62,072 bases of DNA from Chitinophagaceae bacterium. Lineage in GTDB: Bacteria; Bacteroidota; Bacteroidia; Chitinophagales; Chitinophagaceae. The position numbers and the translations under genes were made by a program. Under the pieces are notes generated by a model. The model did not search any database. It had not been told where the DNA came from and saw nothing but the letters and a program-made list of their open reading frames with translations. The stretch's first letter is position 1. The number at the start of each line of letters is the position of its first letter. Location: the NCBI GenBank assembly GCA_947476485.1, contig CANJQU010000015.1, positions 1 through 62,072 on the forward strand. Reading direction: 5' to 3'. Of this stretch, positions 52,130 through 61,131 are shown one piece after another.

Positions 52130-54850
52130 TTATTCTAATATTGGCGATAGCCACCTGCTCATATCCTCAATGCTCATGTCTTTGCGTTTTGTATAGTCGA
52201 GCAACTGATCATTTTCTATGTGCCCGATGCCAAAGTAATGGCTATCGGGATGGCTGAAGTACCAGCCGCAAACAGATGCGCCGGGGTACATGGCCAAAGA
52301 CTCGGTAAGCGTAATGCCAGCGGTTTCTGTAGCGTTGAGGAGATCAAATAGTTTGTATTTCTCGGTATGATCAGGGCAAGCAGGGTAACCCGGAGCCGGG
52401 CGTATGCCGCGGTAGTTTTCCTTTACGAGGTCTTCAAGGAGTATGCGCTCATCGGTTGCATAGCCCCAGAATTCCGTTCTTACCCTTTTATGCAATACCT
52501 CAGCAAACGCTTCAGCAAGACGATCTGCAAGCGCCTGCAGCATGATCTTGTTATAGTCATCGTGGTCGGCCATGAACTTTTGCAGATGCGGCTCAATGCC
52601 ATGTATACTTACAGCAAATGCGCCCATATGATCCTGTACCTCGTGTTCACCACCAAAAGAATACGGCTTTATGAAATCAGCAAGAGAAAAACTGGGCTGA
52701 CCCGGCGCTTTCTTTATCTGCTGGCGCAACGATTCCAGATGCGCAAGATCTTTACCATCGGGGTCTTTTAATACGATGGTGTCAGGCGCTATCTTCCTGG
52801 CTTCCCAAAAACCAATGACACCACGTGCGGTGAGCCACTTTTCGGTGATCACTTTATCGAGCAGCGCATTGGCATCGTTGTATAGTTTGGTTGCTTCCAC
52901 ACCTACGTTTGCATCGTTGAGTATTGCCGGGAATTTACCTTTCATTTCCCATGCAATGAAAAACGGTCCCCAATCTATGTATTGACGTACCTCATTCAGA
53001 TCGTAGGCGTCGAACACTTTTGTACCAATAAGATTTGGTTTTGGTGGTGTATAGTTTGCCCAGTCAATCTTTGCGGCATTAGCCTGTGCCTGTTCAAAGC
53101 TTATATATTGCTTTGCTGACTTTTTGTTCTCGAAGTCCTCCTGCAGTTTAGCATACTCCTTGCCGGTTGCTTCGAGAAACTGGGCCTTTTGTTCTTTGTT
53201 CAGCAGGTTGCCTGCAACCGTTACGCTGCGGCTGGCATCAAGCACATACACAACGCCATTATCATACTGCGGCGCAATCTTAACGGCGGTATGCATACGG
53301 CTGGTAGTCGCGCCACCGATCAACAATGGTTGCGTCATGCCCCTGCGCTTCATCTCTTTTGCCACATGCACCATCTCATCGAGAGACGGGGTAATAAGAC
53401 CGCTAAGGCCTATCATGTCTACATTCTCCTTCTGAGCTGTATCCAGTATTTTGTCTGCCGCCACCATTACACCCAGGTCTATTACGTCATAGCCATTACA
53501 GCCAAGCACTACCCCTACTATATTCTTGCCTATGTCGTGCACATCACCTTTTACTGTGGCCATAAGTATTTTGGCTGCACCGGCGGTCTCTTCGTTTATT
53601 GTTCCGGCTTTGATGTGCGCCAGGCGGCGTTCTTCTTTCTCCGCTTCAATGAACGGGAAGAGATACGCAACGCTTTTCTTCATAACACGGGCACTCTTCA
53701 CTACTTGTGGCAGGAACATTTTGCCACTGCCAAAGAGGTCGCCAACCACATTCATTCCGTCCATCAGCGGGCCTTCGATCACATCCAGCGGCTTGGGGTA
53801 TTTCTGTCTTGCCTCCTCAGTATCCGCATCAATAAAATCAGTGATGCCGTTAACCAACGCATGTTTCAGGCGCTCTTCCACCGCATTACCACGCCATGCA
53901 TCGTCTTTCTTTTCTTCTTTGCCTTTTGCTTTCACCGTATCTGCAAAAGAGACCAGGCGCTCGGTTGCATCCGGGTGCCTGTTAAGTATTACATCTTCAC
54001 AAAGCTCACGCAGCTTAGGCTCGATCTCATCATACACCACCAGCGCACCTGCGTTAACGATCCCCATGTCCATGCCTGCTTTAATGGCGTGGAAGAGGAA
54101 TACACTGTGCATGGCCTCGCGCACCGTATCATTACCACGAAAAGAGAAGGATACATTACTAACACCACCACTTACCTTAGTAAGCGGCATCTTCTGCTTA
54201 ATAATACGTGTTGCCTCAATAAAGTCAACGCCGTAATTATTATGTTCCTCGATACCTGTAGCTATTGCAAAGATGTTTGGATCAAAGATTATATCTTCAG
54301 GATGAAACCCAACCTGTTCTGTAAGTATTTTATATGCGCGCCACGAGATGTTCACCTTTTTGTCCAGTGTATCTGCCTGGCCTGTTTCATCAAAAGCCAT
54401 AACGATAACAGAAGCGCCATAGCTGCGGCATATCTCCGCCTGTTCTATGAACTTTTCCTCTCCCTCTTTCATAGAGATAGAGTTCACGATACACTTACCT
54501 TGCACACACTTCAATCCGGCTTCGATGATCGCAAACTTCGAAGAGTCGAGCATAATAGGTATGCGGGCGATATCCGGCTCGGCCTGAAGCAGGTTCACAA
54601 AGGTGGTCATGGCCTGCACACCATCCAGCAGCGCATCGTCCATGTTTATATCCAGTATCTGCGCGCCGCTTTCGACCTGCTGGCGGGCTACAGACAATGC
54701 TTCTTCATACTTATTCTCCCTTATGAGCCGTGCAAATTTCTTAGAACCGGTAACATTAGTACGTTCGCCAACATTAAGAAAATTACTCTCAGGCCGTACT
54801 ACCAATGGCTCTAAACCACTAAGCCTTAAAAATGGTCTTATTCCAGACAT
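52130..54850 (-). CDS. metH: B12-dependent methionine synthase, C-terminal modules
   Basis: The protein has 906 residues and contains three MetH modules. The N-terminal pterin-binding domain has [24 protein letters not shown] and the IMLDSSKF strand. The cobalamin cap and binding domain follows (about 330-555), with [11 protein letters not shown] and cobalt ligand His438, then [13 protein letters not shown]. The activation domain is at the C-terminus (about 580-890, with [21 protein letters not shown] [10 protein letters not shown]). The homocysteine-binding domain that starts standard MetH is missing. It is probably encoded by a separate gene elsewhere, as is common in Bacteroidota. No cobalamin riboswitch was seen upstream. 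Confidence 0.93.
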   Translation of the reverse strand: MSGIRPFLRLSGLEPLVVRPESNFLNVGERTNVTGSKKFARLIRENKYEEALSVARQQVESGAQILDINMDDALLDGVQAMTTFVNLLQAEPDIARIPIMLDSSKFAIIEAGLKCVQGKCIVNSISMKEGEEKFIEQAEICRSYGASVIVMAFDETGQADTLDKKVNISWRAYKILTEQVGFHPEDIIFDPNIFAIATGIEEHNNYGVDFIEATRIIKQKMPLTKVSGGVSNVSFSFRGNDTVREAMHSVFLFHAIKAGMDMGIVNAGALVVYDEIEPKLRELCEDVILNRHPDATERLVSFADTVKAKGKEEKKDDAWRGNAVEERLKHALVNGITDFIDADTEEARQKYPKPLDVIEGPLMDGMNVVGDLFGSGKMFLPQVVKSARVMKKSVAYLFPFIEAEKEERRLAHIKAGTINEETAGAAKILMATVKGDVHDIGKNIVGVVLGCNGYDVIDLGVMVAADKILDTAQKENVDMIGLSGLITPSLDEMVHVAKEMKRRGMTQPLLIGGATTSRMHTAVKIAPQYDNGVVYVLDASRSVTVAGNLLNKEQKAQFLEATGKEYAKLQEDFENKKSAKQYISFEQAQANAAKIDWANYTPPKPNLIGTKVFDAYDLNEVRQYIDWGPFFIAWEMKGKFPAILNDANVGVEATKLYNDANALLDKVITEKWLTARGVIGFWEARKIAPDTIVLKDPDGKDLAHLESLRQQIKKAPGQPSFSLADFIKPYSFGGEHEVQDHMGAFAVSIHGIEPHLQKFMADHDDYNKIMLQALADRLAEAFAEVLHKRVRTEFWGYATDERILLEDLVKENYRGIRPAPGYPACPDHTEKYKLFDLLNATETAGITLTESLAMYPGASVCGWYFSHPDSHYFGIGHIENDQLLDYTKRKDMSIEDMSRWLSPILE

Positions 54851-54873
54851 TATTAATATTTATAAAAACGCTG

Positions 54874-54881
54874 CAAAGGTA
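54874..54881 (-). promoter_or_regulatory. -7 box of metH
   Basis: TACCTTTG on the minus strand (plus-strand CAAAGGTA) matches TAnnTTTG and lies 23 bp upstream of the metH ATG. Confidence 0.55.
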
Positions 54882-54893
54882 CGGGTTTAAGAG

Positions 54894-54926
54894 GATAAGT
54901 GATATGTTGATAAGTGATAAGTTGTA
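54894..54926. repeat. GATAAGT-type short tandem repeat
   Basis: Imperfect GATAAGTGATA/GATAAGTTG units lie between metH and the outer-membrane protein gene, upstream of metH. They are similar in style to the GTCGTAAGT arrays but differ in sequence. Confidence 0.4.
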
Positions 54927-54956
54927 TTGAACTAATGCGGTCAGATTATGAAAAAA

Positions 54957-54977
54957 ATAGCCCTGAAACAGGGCTAT
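54957..54977 (-). terminator. Terminator of the sigma/anti-sigma/OMP operon
   Basis: ATAGCCCTG-AAA-CAGGGCTAT is a perfect 9-bp stem. On the minus strand it is followed by seven T (complement of the A-run at 54951-54957). It lies 24 bp after the OMP stop. Confidence 0.9.
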
Positions 54978-55000
54978 CGATAATAAGTTGCAATGATGTA

Positions 55001-55864
55001 TTATATACCGCTGAAACGAAGGCCAAAACTGAACGGATGCAGGTCTATACCATTGTTATAAAGAGATGTTAGCTGGTAAGTGGCATAGAACCTGAACCCG
55101 TCCTGCCAGCCTATTTCGGCCGATACACAAGTGTTAAAATCTGCGAGCCCGAATTTATCGTGAACTTTTACCTGTCCTCTCGCGCCGCTCACTTGCTTGT
55201 TCCATGCAGCCACAAGATATCCCTCGGTAATACCGAAACCGTATACCAGCCAATTCTTCCCGGATATACGAGTCTTGAACGTCAACATTAAGGGGACATT
55301 GATGTAATCAAGGCCAAGCTTATCCTTTTTGAAGGATATGGTATCGAGCATTACACCCGCCGGATTCTTGGTAAAGGTAAGTGGTGACTCAAACCTAAAA
55401 TTATAAAGCTGCAAGCCGATACCTGTAGATATATAGATACGCTGGCCGTGGGTATTCACAGCCTTATAGCTCACCATGATGGGATAGACATTCACATTGA
55501 TGGACTTACCCTGGCGCAGATCGAACAGGCTTTTGTTTTGCTGTGCCGCAGGCACATGCAGATAACTGCGCACAGACGGATCGGCATAGTTGGTGTTATC
55601 GGCAAGGATATTGATACCAATATCGCAGGGGCCTATGGATGTGGTGAACCTGCTTTTGCTCTCCTGTGAAGCCGTATCCAATTTACCAATTTTCGTTTTT
55701 GAGCTGTCGGTCTCCTCTATCCTAATGCCATGATTGGATATAGTTACAGAACGACGCTTCTTGTTTTTTGGCGCATTGGTTTTTTCCTGCGCAGATACAG
55801 AACCGGTAAACAATACACAGACTGCTACCATGGCAGCGCAAAATGAGTTTTTCATAATTTTCAA
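55001..55864 (-). CDS. Outer-membrane beta-barrel protein in sigma-factor operon
   Basis: The protein has 287 residues, with a signal peptide (MKIMKNSFCAAMVAVCVLFTGSVSAQ). A basic Lys/Arg-rich segment (NKKRRSVTISNHGIRIEE) is followed by beta strands alternating Gly and aromatics (YISTGIGLQLYNFRF, NWLVYGFGITEGYL, FRFYATYQLTSLYNNG), ending in HPFSFGLRFSGI. This is typical of PorT-like or OmpA-like small barrels. It is the last of three genes with the ECF sigma and anti-sigma, 14 bp after the latter, so probably the structural target or a sensor partner of that system. Confidence 0.78.
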   Translation of the reverse strand: MKIMKNSFCAAMVAVCVLFTGSVSAQEKTNAPKNKKRRSVTISNHGIRIEETDSSKTKIGKLDTASQESKSRFTTSIGPCDIGINILADNTNYADPSVRSYLHVPAAQQNKSLFDLRQGKSINVNVYPIMVSYKAVNTHGQRIYISTGIGLQLYNFRFESPLTFTKNPAGVMLDTISFKKDKLGLDYINVPLMLTFKTRISGKNWLVYGFGITEGYLVAAWNKQVSGARGQVKVHDKFGLADFNTCVSAEIGWQDGFRFYATYQLTSLYNNGIDLHPFSFGLRFSGI

Positions 55865-55878
55865 ATTAAAGGGAACAA

Positions 55879-56733
55879 TTAAAAGGATAGTTTCAATTTT
55901 TTATCTTCTATTCTGATACTGAGCCTGGTTTCTTCAAGGCGTTGCTTTGTTTTACTTATGCCATTGTATATGTCAGCTACAGCGCCGGCAAGATGCTCCA
56001 TATTCTTTTTCCTGTCTTCGTCAATTGGCAGCATATCCCACAATGATCTCTTAGCCACACTACGCTCCGCATCGATGAACGATACAGGTTCATTGATAAT
56101 TGCAACAGGCTGCTCCCTTTGAGCTTTAGGCCATAATTCGCTCTCATTTGTTACGGCCACTGCTCCTATCTCTGTTTGGGGCAACACAATCTTCTTACTT
56201 ACCATTATCGCCTCCTGTTTCCTGCTAACTGAATGGATACGGCGAACTGCCGGTGTAACCGGAGCATGAGGCGCCTCGGATATTGCCTGACCGGATCGTA
56301 CAGGAGCAACAGCTACATTTTGCGAGCTCTGCACCGGAGTCACAGGGCTTTGCACAGGCACGTGATTTTGAGGCTGTGGTATTGCCGGTTTCACTGTATC
56401 TATCTTTACTACCTCATTGTCGTTCCGGTCCATGTCATTGTATTTGTAGAACGAAACATATGCCAGCGCAGCGATACCTGCAGCTATGGCATATTTACGC
56501 CACTGTGGAAATGCAATGATACGTGTCGATGGGTCTGATCTGAGCAACGAATCTTTACCGCTATAAACAACTGCTTCGTCTGGCACAAAACGAGCAACCT
56601 CATAAGCTTTCAATTCTCCCGAAAGTTCAGGATGCGCATCAAGGAACGCTTTCAGTTCCTGCACCTCAGCCGGTTGCAGCTCGCCATCGGCGTGCATTAT
56701 TATATACTCCTCGTAGTTCTCCCAGCTGATCAT
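55879..56733 (-). CDS. Membrane-bound anti-sigma factor-like protein
   Basis: The protein has 284 residues. The N-terminal about 90 residues are cytoplasmic, with MHADGELQPAEVQELKAFLDAHPE, a zinc-less anti-sigma-type helical start. One transmembrane segment (AIAAGIAALAYVSF, about 80-100) leads to a Pro/Val/Gln-rich, Lys-poor stretch and a long periplasmic part with a C-terminal coiled region (ISKTKQRLEETRLSIRI). It starts 2 bp after the ECF sigma gene. It probably holds the sigma factor inactive until an envelope signal is sensed, but no classic ASD cysteines are present. Confidence 0.78.
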   Translation of the reverse strand: MISWENYEEYIIMHADGELQPAEVQELKAFLDAHPELSGELKAYEVARFVPDEAVVYSGKDSLLRSDPSTRIIAFPQWRKYAIAAGIAALAYVSFYKYNDMDRNDNEVVKIDTVKPAIPQPQNHVPVQSPVTPVQSSQNVAVAPVRSGQAISEAPHAPVTPAVRRIHSVSRKQEAIMVSKKIVLPQTEIGAVAVTNESELWPKAQREQPVAIINEPVSFIDAERSVAKRSLWDMLPIDEDRKKNMEHLAGAVADIYNGISKTKQRLEETRLSIRIEDKKLKLSF

Positions 56734-56735
56734 GA

Positions 56736-57212
56736 CTAAATTATGTTTTCAACACTTACCAGGTAGTTCTTCAAAATTTTTCTTGCCCGGTGCAGGTAAA
56801 CCTTTACCTGGGTCTCCGTCAGTTCGGTTATTTGCGCTATCTCTTCATAGCGGTATCCTTCATAGTCTTTCAGCAACACCAGCGCTCTGGCCTGTTCATC
56901 CAGTTGGGCGAGCGCACGATCCAGTATCATCTTCAGGTCGGGATTGTGAGGTGTATAGGAGTCTTCCGGCGGTTCTGCATAGGTGATCCTAACTTTTTTC
57001 CGGTAGTTGTCTACAGACTTTCTATAAGCCACCTGGAACAAATAGGCCTTAGCCTTTCCCGCTTCCACTTCCTTTCTTTTCTGCCAAAGAACTTCAAAAC
57101 TGCTTTGTACCACATCATGCGCATCATCTGGCTGCCCTGTGCATTTGCAGGCAAACCTGAAGAGCGCATCCGCCCATTCACGTACACATGCATTGTACTC
57201 ATTAGCCTCCAT
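56736..57212 (-). CDS. ECF-family RNA polymerase sigma factor
   Basis: The protein has 158 residues. Region 2 covers about 10-80 (ADALFRFACKCTGQPDDAHDVVQSSFEVLWQKR), with the DDAHDVVQ polymerase-binding helix. Region 4 (about 105-155) has the helix-turn-helix Y.EIAQITELTETQVKVYLHRARKIL. There is no N-terminal region 1. It is the first gene of a leftward operon with the anti-sigma and an outer-membrane protein, so it probably responds to envelope stress. It is divergent from the SBBP-repeat gene. No TAnnTTTG is obvious upstream, consistent with a self-regulated promoter. Confidence 0.9.
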   Translation of the reverse strand: MEANEYNACVREWADALFRFACKCTGQPDDAHDVVQSSFEVLWQKRKEVEAGKAKAYLFQVAYRKSVDNYRKKVRITYAEPPEDSYTPHNPDLKMILDRALAQLDEQARALVLLKDYEGYRYEEIAQITELTETQVKVYLHRARKILKNYLVSVENII

Positions 57213-57428
57213 TCAGTAGTATATCGGTTGAGAAAAGAAATAGTTACAGGAAATTTCAAAAAAATTGCCCGCGAGCAATATGTAAAAGTACATCCTCATA
57301 ATAGATGCCTACCATCTCAGCTTCTTCCTGTTTACTAATAAAAACTTAAAAAAATATTTATTTGGCACATTTATTGCTGAATTCAGGCTTGATATACCCC
57401 TGATTTTTAAACTCCCAAAACACAGATC

Positions 57429-59123
57429 ATGCACACACGCTACCTGTATTTACTTCTTGTAATTTCGTCTTTATTTTGTTCGCCACGCGCCAATGCAGCA
57501 GGATGGTCCTGGGCAGAAGGCTTTGGAGGAAAAGCTGACGAAACACCGGGCGGAATTGTGAAAGACGCCGCCGGTAATATATATATGACCGGAAATTTCG
57601 TGAGCAAAACGGTATCGTTCGGCACATATACGCTCACTAATTCCGATACATCGGGCGGCACTTCAGATGTATTCCTTGTTAAGTATGATCCATCGGGAAC
57701 AGTAATGTGGGCGAGGAGCGCCGGTGGATTGTCTGTTGATCAAGGGCTGTCGATGGCTATTGACAAAGCGGGCCATATATACATAGCCGGCCTCTTTACA
57801 AGTGCCAGTATAACATTCGGTACGGTGACGCTTAACTGTGCATCGGGCAATGGCGACATGTTCGTATTCAAACTGGACAGTTCCGGGAACGGAATATGGG
57901 GCGCCAATACCGGCAGCGCATCAGCTATAGCCCAGGCCAATGCGGTAGCTGTAGACACATCAGGCAATGTGTATGTAGCGGGCATATATGAGACACCAAC
58001 TATCACCTTCGGTACTACCACGCTTACCAATGCAGGCAGCTGGCCGATGAACGATGTATTCCTGGTAAAGTATGGCCCGACAGGCAGCGCTGTGTGGGCA
58101 AGATCCATTGGTGGCAGTAATGACGAAGAAGTTTTCACCCTTTCTACAGACCCTGCCGGGAACGTGTTTATAGCAGGGTTCTTTAGCACCGCCAGCCTTA
58201 CCATTGGTACGGCAACGCTTACAAACGTGGGCAGCTCCGATATATTTTTAGCAAAGTACGATGCAGCAGGTACACCCGGATGGGCCAGGACCTGGGGTGG
58301 CAGTAATGGAGAAGAAGTACGCGCGTTGAAAGCAGATGATTCCGGCAATGTATATATGGCTGGTACATTTGGAAGCCCGACCATAACCTTCGGGGCAACA
58401 ACACTTACGAATTTGAGCACGGGGGTGATCCCAACCGATGTCTACCTCGTGAAGGTGGATGCCTCGGGCAATGTGGTATGGACAACAGGAGCTGGCGGCA
58501 CCGGCATGGAAATGGCCAACTCTCTTGTTATAGATTGGCTGGGCAATGTGCTCATGGGTGGCTATTTCTTTAGCACGGCGGTATCATTCGGAACTTACAC
58601 ACTTACGAACACGGCTTCAAGCAATATGTACATTACCAAGTATAGCCCGGGCGGCAATGTGCTATGGGCGGTTAGCGGTGATGCCGGCAGTACAGGTGTA
58701 TCGGCGATGACTGTTGGTGAACCCGGTAACATATACGTAGCAGGAACATTCTCCGGCACATCGTGTACTTTAGGATCGACCACACTCCCAAACCTGGGGA
58801 TCGCTAGCAACAGTGATATGTTTTTGGCCAAATACCGTGATTCAACAGTTACAACCGGTACGGTGACATTGTCAGAAGATATGACCAAAGTAAATGTTTA
58901 CCCAAATCCAAACAATGGGAAGATGACCGTGAGCCTTGGTATGAGCGGATGCACGTCGGTAGCCGTGTATGATATTTTTGGAAAGATCGTGTATAGCCGC
59001 GGTATCACCGTAACAGAAAAGAGTATATCGATCGATATGGAGAACTGTGCTTCCGGCATGTATTACCTGCAAGCTACAACCGATGGCAGCGTAACGAAAG
59101 TACCCTTTGTGCTTACCCGCTAA
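57429..59123 (+). CDS. SBBP-repeat T9SS-secreted protein
   Basis: The protein has 564 residues, with a signal peptide (MHTRYLYLLLVISSLFCSPRANA). The body holds about seven SBBP-type beta-propeller units recognised by 'D..GN.Y.AG.F....TFG..TLTN......DVFL.KY...G...WA'. The C-terminus (about residues 490-564) is a T9SS type A sorting domain: VNVYPNPNNGKMTVSLG, then CASGMYYLQA and a final VTKVPFVLTR. It is expected on the cell surface or secreted. Propeller proteins of this class may bind carbohydrate or protein, but no ligand can be read from the sequence. Confidence 0.85.
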   Translation: MHTRYLYLLLVISSLFCSPRANAAGWSWAEGFGGKADETPGGIVKDAAGNIYMTGNFVSKTVSFGTYTLTNSDTSGGTSDVFLVKYDPSGTVMWARSAGGLSVDQGLSMAIDKAGHIYIAGLFTSASITFGTVTLNCASGNGDMFVFKLDSSGNGIWGANTGSASAIAQANAVAVDTSGNVYVAGIYETPTITFGTTTLTNAGSWPMNDVFLVKYGPTGSAVWARSIGGSNDEEVFTLSTDPAGNVFIAGFFSTASLTIGTATLTNVGSSDIFLAKYDAAGTPGWARTWGGSNGEEVRALKADDSGNVYMAGTFGSPTITFGATTLTNLSTGVIPTDVYLVKVDASGNVVWTTGAGGTGMEMANSLVIDWLGNVLMGGYFFSTAVSFGTYTLTNTASSNMYITKYSPGGNVLWAVSGDAGSTGVSAMTVGEPGNIYVAGTFSGTSCTLGSTTLPNLGIASNSDMFLAKYRDSTVTTGTVTLSEDMTKVNVYPNPNNGKMTVSLGMSGCTSVAVYDIFGKIVYSRGITVTEKSISIDMENCASGMYYLQATTDGSVTKVPFVLTR

Positions 59124-59128
59124 TGAGC

Positions 59129-59539
59129 TTACTTGTCTGCCGTTGCGGTGACAAGATCGAGGGTTACTGAATTAGCGCCTTTTACATGATTGGTCTTAAT
59201 TTTGAAGTCGGTGGTTTCACCCGGTTTAATAACTACTTCAAGAATTTCCTTCTGTTTTTCTATAAGACTGTTGTCTTTATCGAGGAATGATATCTGTACT
59301 TGTATGTTTTTATAACTCACGAGTGTGGCCTTGTTGGTGATCTCGCCCTCAACTACTGTCTGATTGAGCAGATTGCCACGATGCGACGCATTAACCTTCA
59401 GGAATTTTAGCGGGCTGTCCCGCTCCATCTCCTCAAGGGTTGCCTTCTTTTCTTCGTATTTGGCAGATGGACGCTGCTCGCCTGACTGGCATGCAATAAA
59501 AAGCACAGCGGCAAATAAAATGGCGATGATATTTTTCAC
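59129..59539 (-). CDS. Lipoprotein, GTG start
   Basis: GTG at 59539 is chosen because it opens the signal VKNIIAILFAAVLFIAC with the lipobox just in place; an upstream in-frame ATG would bury it. The protein has 136 residues. The mature part has Lys/Glu-rich helices and then a beta-sandwich-like run (VVEGEITNKATLVSYKNIQVQISFLD, VVIKPGETTDFKIKTNHVKG) resembling FxLYD/DUF3426-type extracellular domains. It is convergent with the SBBP gene (stops 5 bp apart). Function unknown. Confidence 0.7.
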   Translation of the reverse strand: MKNIIAILFAAVLFIACQSGEQRPSAKYEEKKATLEEMERDSPLKFLKVNASHRGNLLNQTVVEGEITNKATLVSYKNIQVQISFLDKDNSLIEKQKEILEVVIKPGETTDFKIKTNHVKGANSVTLDLVTATADK

Positions 59540-59664
59540 AACAAAATATTTTATACCCCAAACATAATAAAACAATGCAGAACTAAACCGGGCTTTAAGA
59601 AAATAATGCGATGCCGTGCAAGATCGCAAGACACCGCAAACATTTATTACTTGTAGACCAAAGA

Positions 59665-59811
59665 TCACCTGACCATTACCTGGGCACCGTGATCATGATA
59701 GTGACGAAGGTGATGGCTACCGTGATGAGCATGTTCAGCCTCCACATAACATGAAGAGAAGCTCATGCCCAACAATACAAGCAGGACGAATACTAAGCGT
59801 TTTGTTTTCAT
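59665..59811 (-). CDS. 48-residue His-rich small lipoprotein
   Basis: ATG at 59811 (MKTKRLVFVLLVLLGMSFSSC) gives a lipobox with Cys21; the longer frame adds an unlikely start. The mature part is only 28 residues and carries about eight His in HAHHGSHHLRHYHDHG. This suggests binding of Zn, Cu or Ni ions at the cell envelope. It resembles the short lipoprotein at 3895-4020 in its start (MKTK) and overall size. Confidence 0.65.
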   Translation of the reverse strand: MKTKRLVFVLLVLLGMSFSSCYVEAEHAHHGSHHLRHYHDHGAQVMVR

Positions 59812-60029
59812 CGCTAATAAAATTTCGTGACTTAAATTGATTTTAACGCATCCCGGCGTCAAATCTTTTTCTCCTGTTTATATCCATCAAAAACATGCCA
59901 ATGCAGCAATGCAAGAAAAAAAAATGAAAATAAAGTAGGATTATTTTATTTTGTTTTCATAACTTGAACACTAATTCATAACCATAAAAAACACAAACAC
60001 TTTTATCTTCACTAACAAACATTAAAAAC

Positions 60030-60539
60030 ATGGCAACTTCAAAGAAAAAAGCAGCGAAAAAAGCAGCACCGAAAAAAGCGGCAGCTAAAAAAGCGGCGCC
60101 AAAAAAAGCCGCTGTAAAAAAGGCAGCTCCTAAAAAAGCAGCAGCCAAAAAAGTTGTAAAAAAAGCAGCAGCCAAGAAAGCAGCACCTAAAAAAGCAGCG
60201 CCAAAGAAAGCGGCGCCCAAAAAAGCGGTGAAGAAGAGCGCACCTGCGAAGAAAGCAGCACCAAAAAAAGCAGCGCCCAAGAAAGCCGCACCAAAAAAGG
60301 CAGCACCAAAAAAAGCAGCTCCAGCAAAGAAAGCGGCACCTAAGAAAGCAGCCCCACCAAAGAAGGCAGCTCCTAAAAAGGCAGCGCCAGCAAAGAAAAC
60401 AGCGCCAAAAAAAGTAGCTCCTGTACCTCCAATGCCAGTAACTGAAACTCCTGTAGTTAATACGGATCCGACACCTATGCCGGCAACAGACAGCGGTAAT
60501 ACCCAGGATAATGCCACAACTAACACCCCGGTAGAATAG
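60030..60539 (+). CDS. Lys/Ala/Pro-rich histone H1-like protein
   Basis: The protein has 169 residues. Residues 5 to about 130 are almost entirely KKAA, KKAAP and KKAAAKK repeats, followed by an uncharged, acidic-ended Pro/Thr/Ala tail (VTETPVVNTDPTP...). It resembles eukaryotic H1 C-tails and bacterial AlgP- or Hc1-type proteins. It should bind DNA nonspecifically through its charge and may compact the nucleoid. There is no fold to confirm. The repeats also make long false frames on the opposite strand. A strong terminator follows 29 bp downstream. Confidence 0.78.
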   Translation: MATSKKKAAKKAAPKKAAAKKAAPKKAAVKKAAPKKAAAKKVVKKAAAKKAAPKKAAPKKAAPKKAVKKSAPAKKAAPKKAAPKKAAPKKAAPKKAAPAKKAAPKKAAPPKKAAPKKAAPAKKTAPKKVAPVPPMPVTETPVVNTDPTPMPATDSGNTQDNATTNTPVE

Positions 60540-60567
60540 TACCGGTAAGATTATAATAAAGGGATAG

Positions 60568-60590
60568 AGCGGCGCACATTTTGCGCCGCT
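60568..60590 (+). terminator. Terminator of the histone-like gene
   Basis: AGCGGCGCA pairs with TGCGCCGCT (9 bp, loop CATTT) and is followed by TTTGTTTT. Confidence 0.9.
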
Positions 60591-60694
60591 TTTGTTTTGC
60601 ACCTGATACTGTTTCAATTGCAGCGAACACAACCTCCATTTCGCAACGCCCCATATCCGACCCACCTGGCTTTTTCACCATTTTTACCAAAAAA

Positions 60695-60720
60695 AATGGA
60701 TGAGCCCATGCCCATCCATT
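60695..60720 (-). terminator. Terminator of the ftsX-DUF3098 pair
   Basis: AATGGATG pairs with CATCCATT around a 10-nt loop. On the minus strand it is followed by a T-run (complement of the A-run at 60690-60696). It lies 26 bp after the DUF3098 stop. Confidence 0.8.
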
Positions 60721-60745
60721 AGTTAAATAAAATTTCTGTTTCGTG

Positions 60746-61093
60746 TTAAGCCTGTGCTTCCGGCGCTGTTTCCTTTGGTTTCTTCATAATAGCGTATACC
60801 TCAACGAAAAACCCAAGCAATACCACTATAGGGGCCAGCGTAATGCGGCGGAAACTATATATCTCTTCGTAATGAAACTCATGCGGATTGGGGCTCTTTC
60901 CACCCGACATAAGCATGAAGCCAACGAGTATCAGCACCACGCCACCTATCATCCACATATAATTCTCACGATCGAACAAAAAAGTGGCTTCCTTTTTGTT
61001 CTGTGTCATCCGTATTGGCTTAGATGCCGGAGTAGTTATCGGTTTTACTGCCGGTGCCGGCGCTGGTGTTGTTACTGTTTTTCCTACTGACAT
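60746..61093 (-). CDS. DUF3098 membrane protein
   Basis: The protein has 115 residues. A Pro/Ala/Thr-rich cytoplasmic start precedes two transmembrane helices (about 46-63 and 83-102), with FLFDRENYMWMIGGVVLI and the conserved GFMLMSGGKSPNPHEF loop, then YSFRRITLAPIVVLLGF. The family is unique to Bacteroidota and lies directly after ftsX (38 bp), as here. A role near cell division or cell-wall precursor recycling is assumed from context. The usual uppP does not follow; the terminator and the histone-like gene do. Confidence 0.88.
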   Translation of the reverse strand: MSVGKTVTTPAPAPAVKPITTPASKPIRMTQNKKEATFLFDRENYMWMIGGVVLILVGFMLMSGGKSPNPHEFHYEEIYSFRRITLAPIVVLLGFFVEVYAIMKKPKETAPEAQA

Positions 61094-61131
61094 AATCGCA
61101 ATATTAGTTTAAAAAAATCAAATCAAAAAGA

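Noticed and set aside
53189-54814. 541-codon plus-strand frame antisense to metH
   Set aside because: It is fully covered by the metH gene, which has all family motifs; the antisense protein is His/Cys/Phe-rich and resembles nothing. It is a shadow of codon bias.
54851-55000. Cobalamin riboswitch upstream of metH
   Set aside because: The 150-bp interval holds a -7 box, a short repeat and a terminator of the neighbouring operon; no B12-box or multi-stem structure is seen.
59957-60665. Long minus-strand frames across the histone-like gene
   Set aside because: They come from the reverse complement of Lys/Ala repeats (Phe/Ala and Cys/Arg/Phe runs); no plausible protein.
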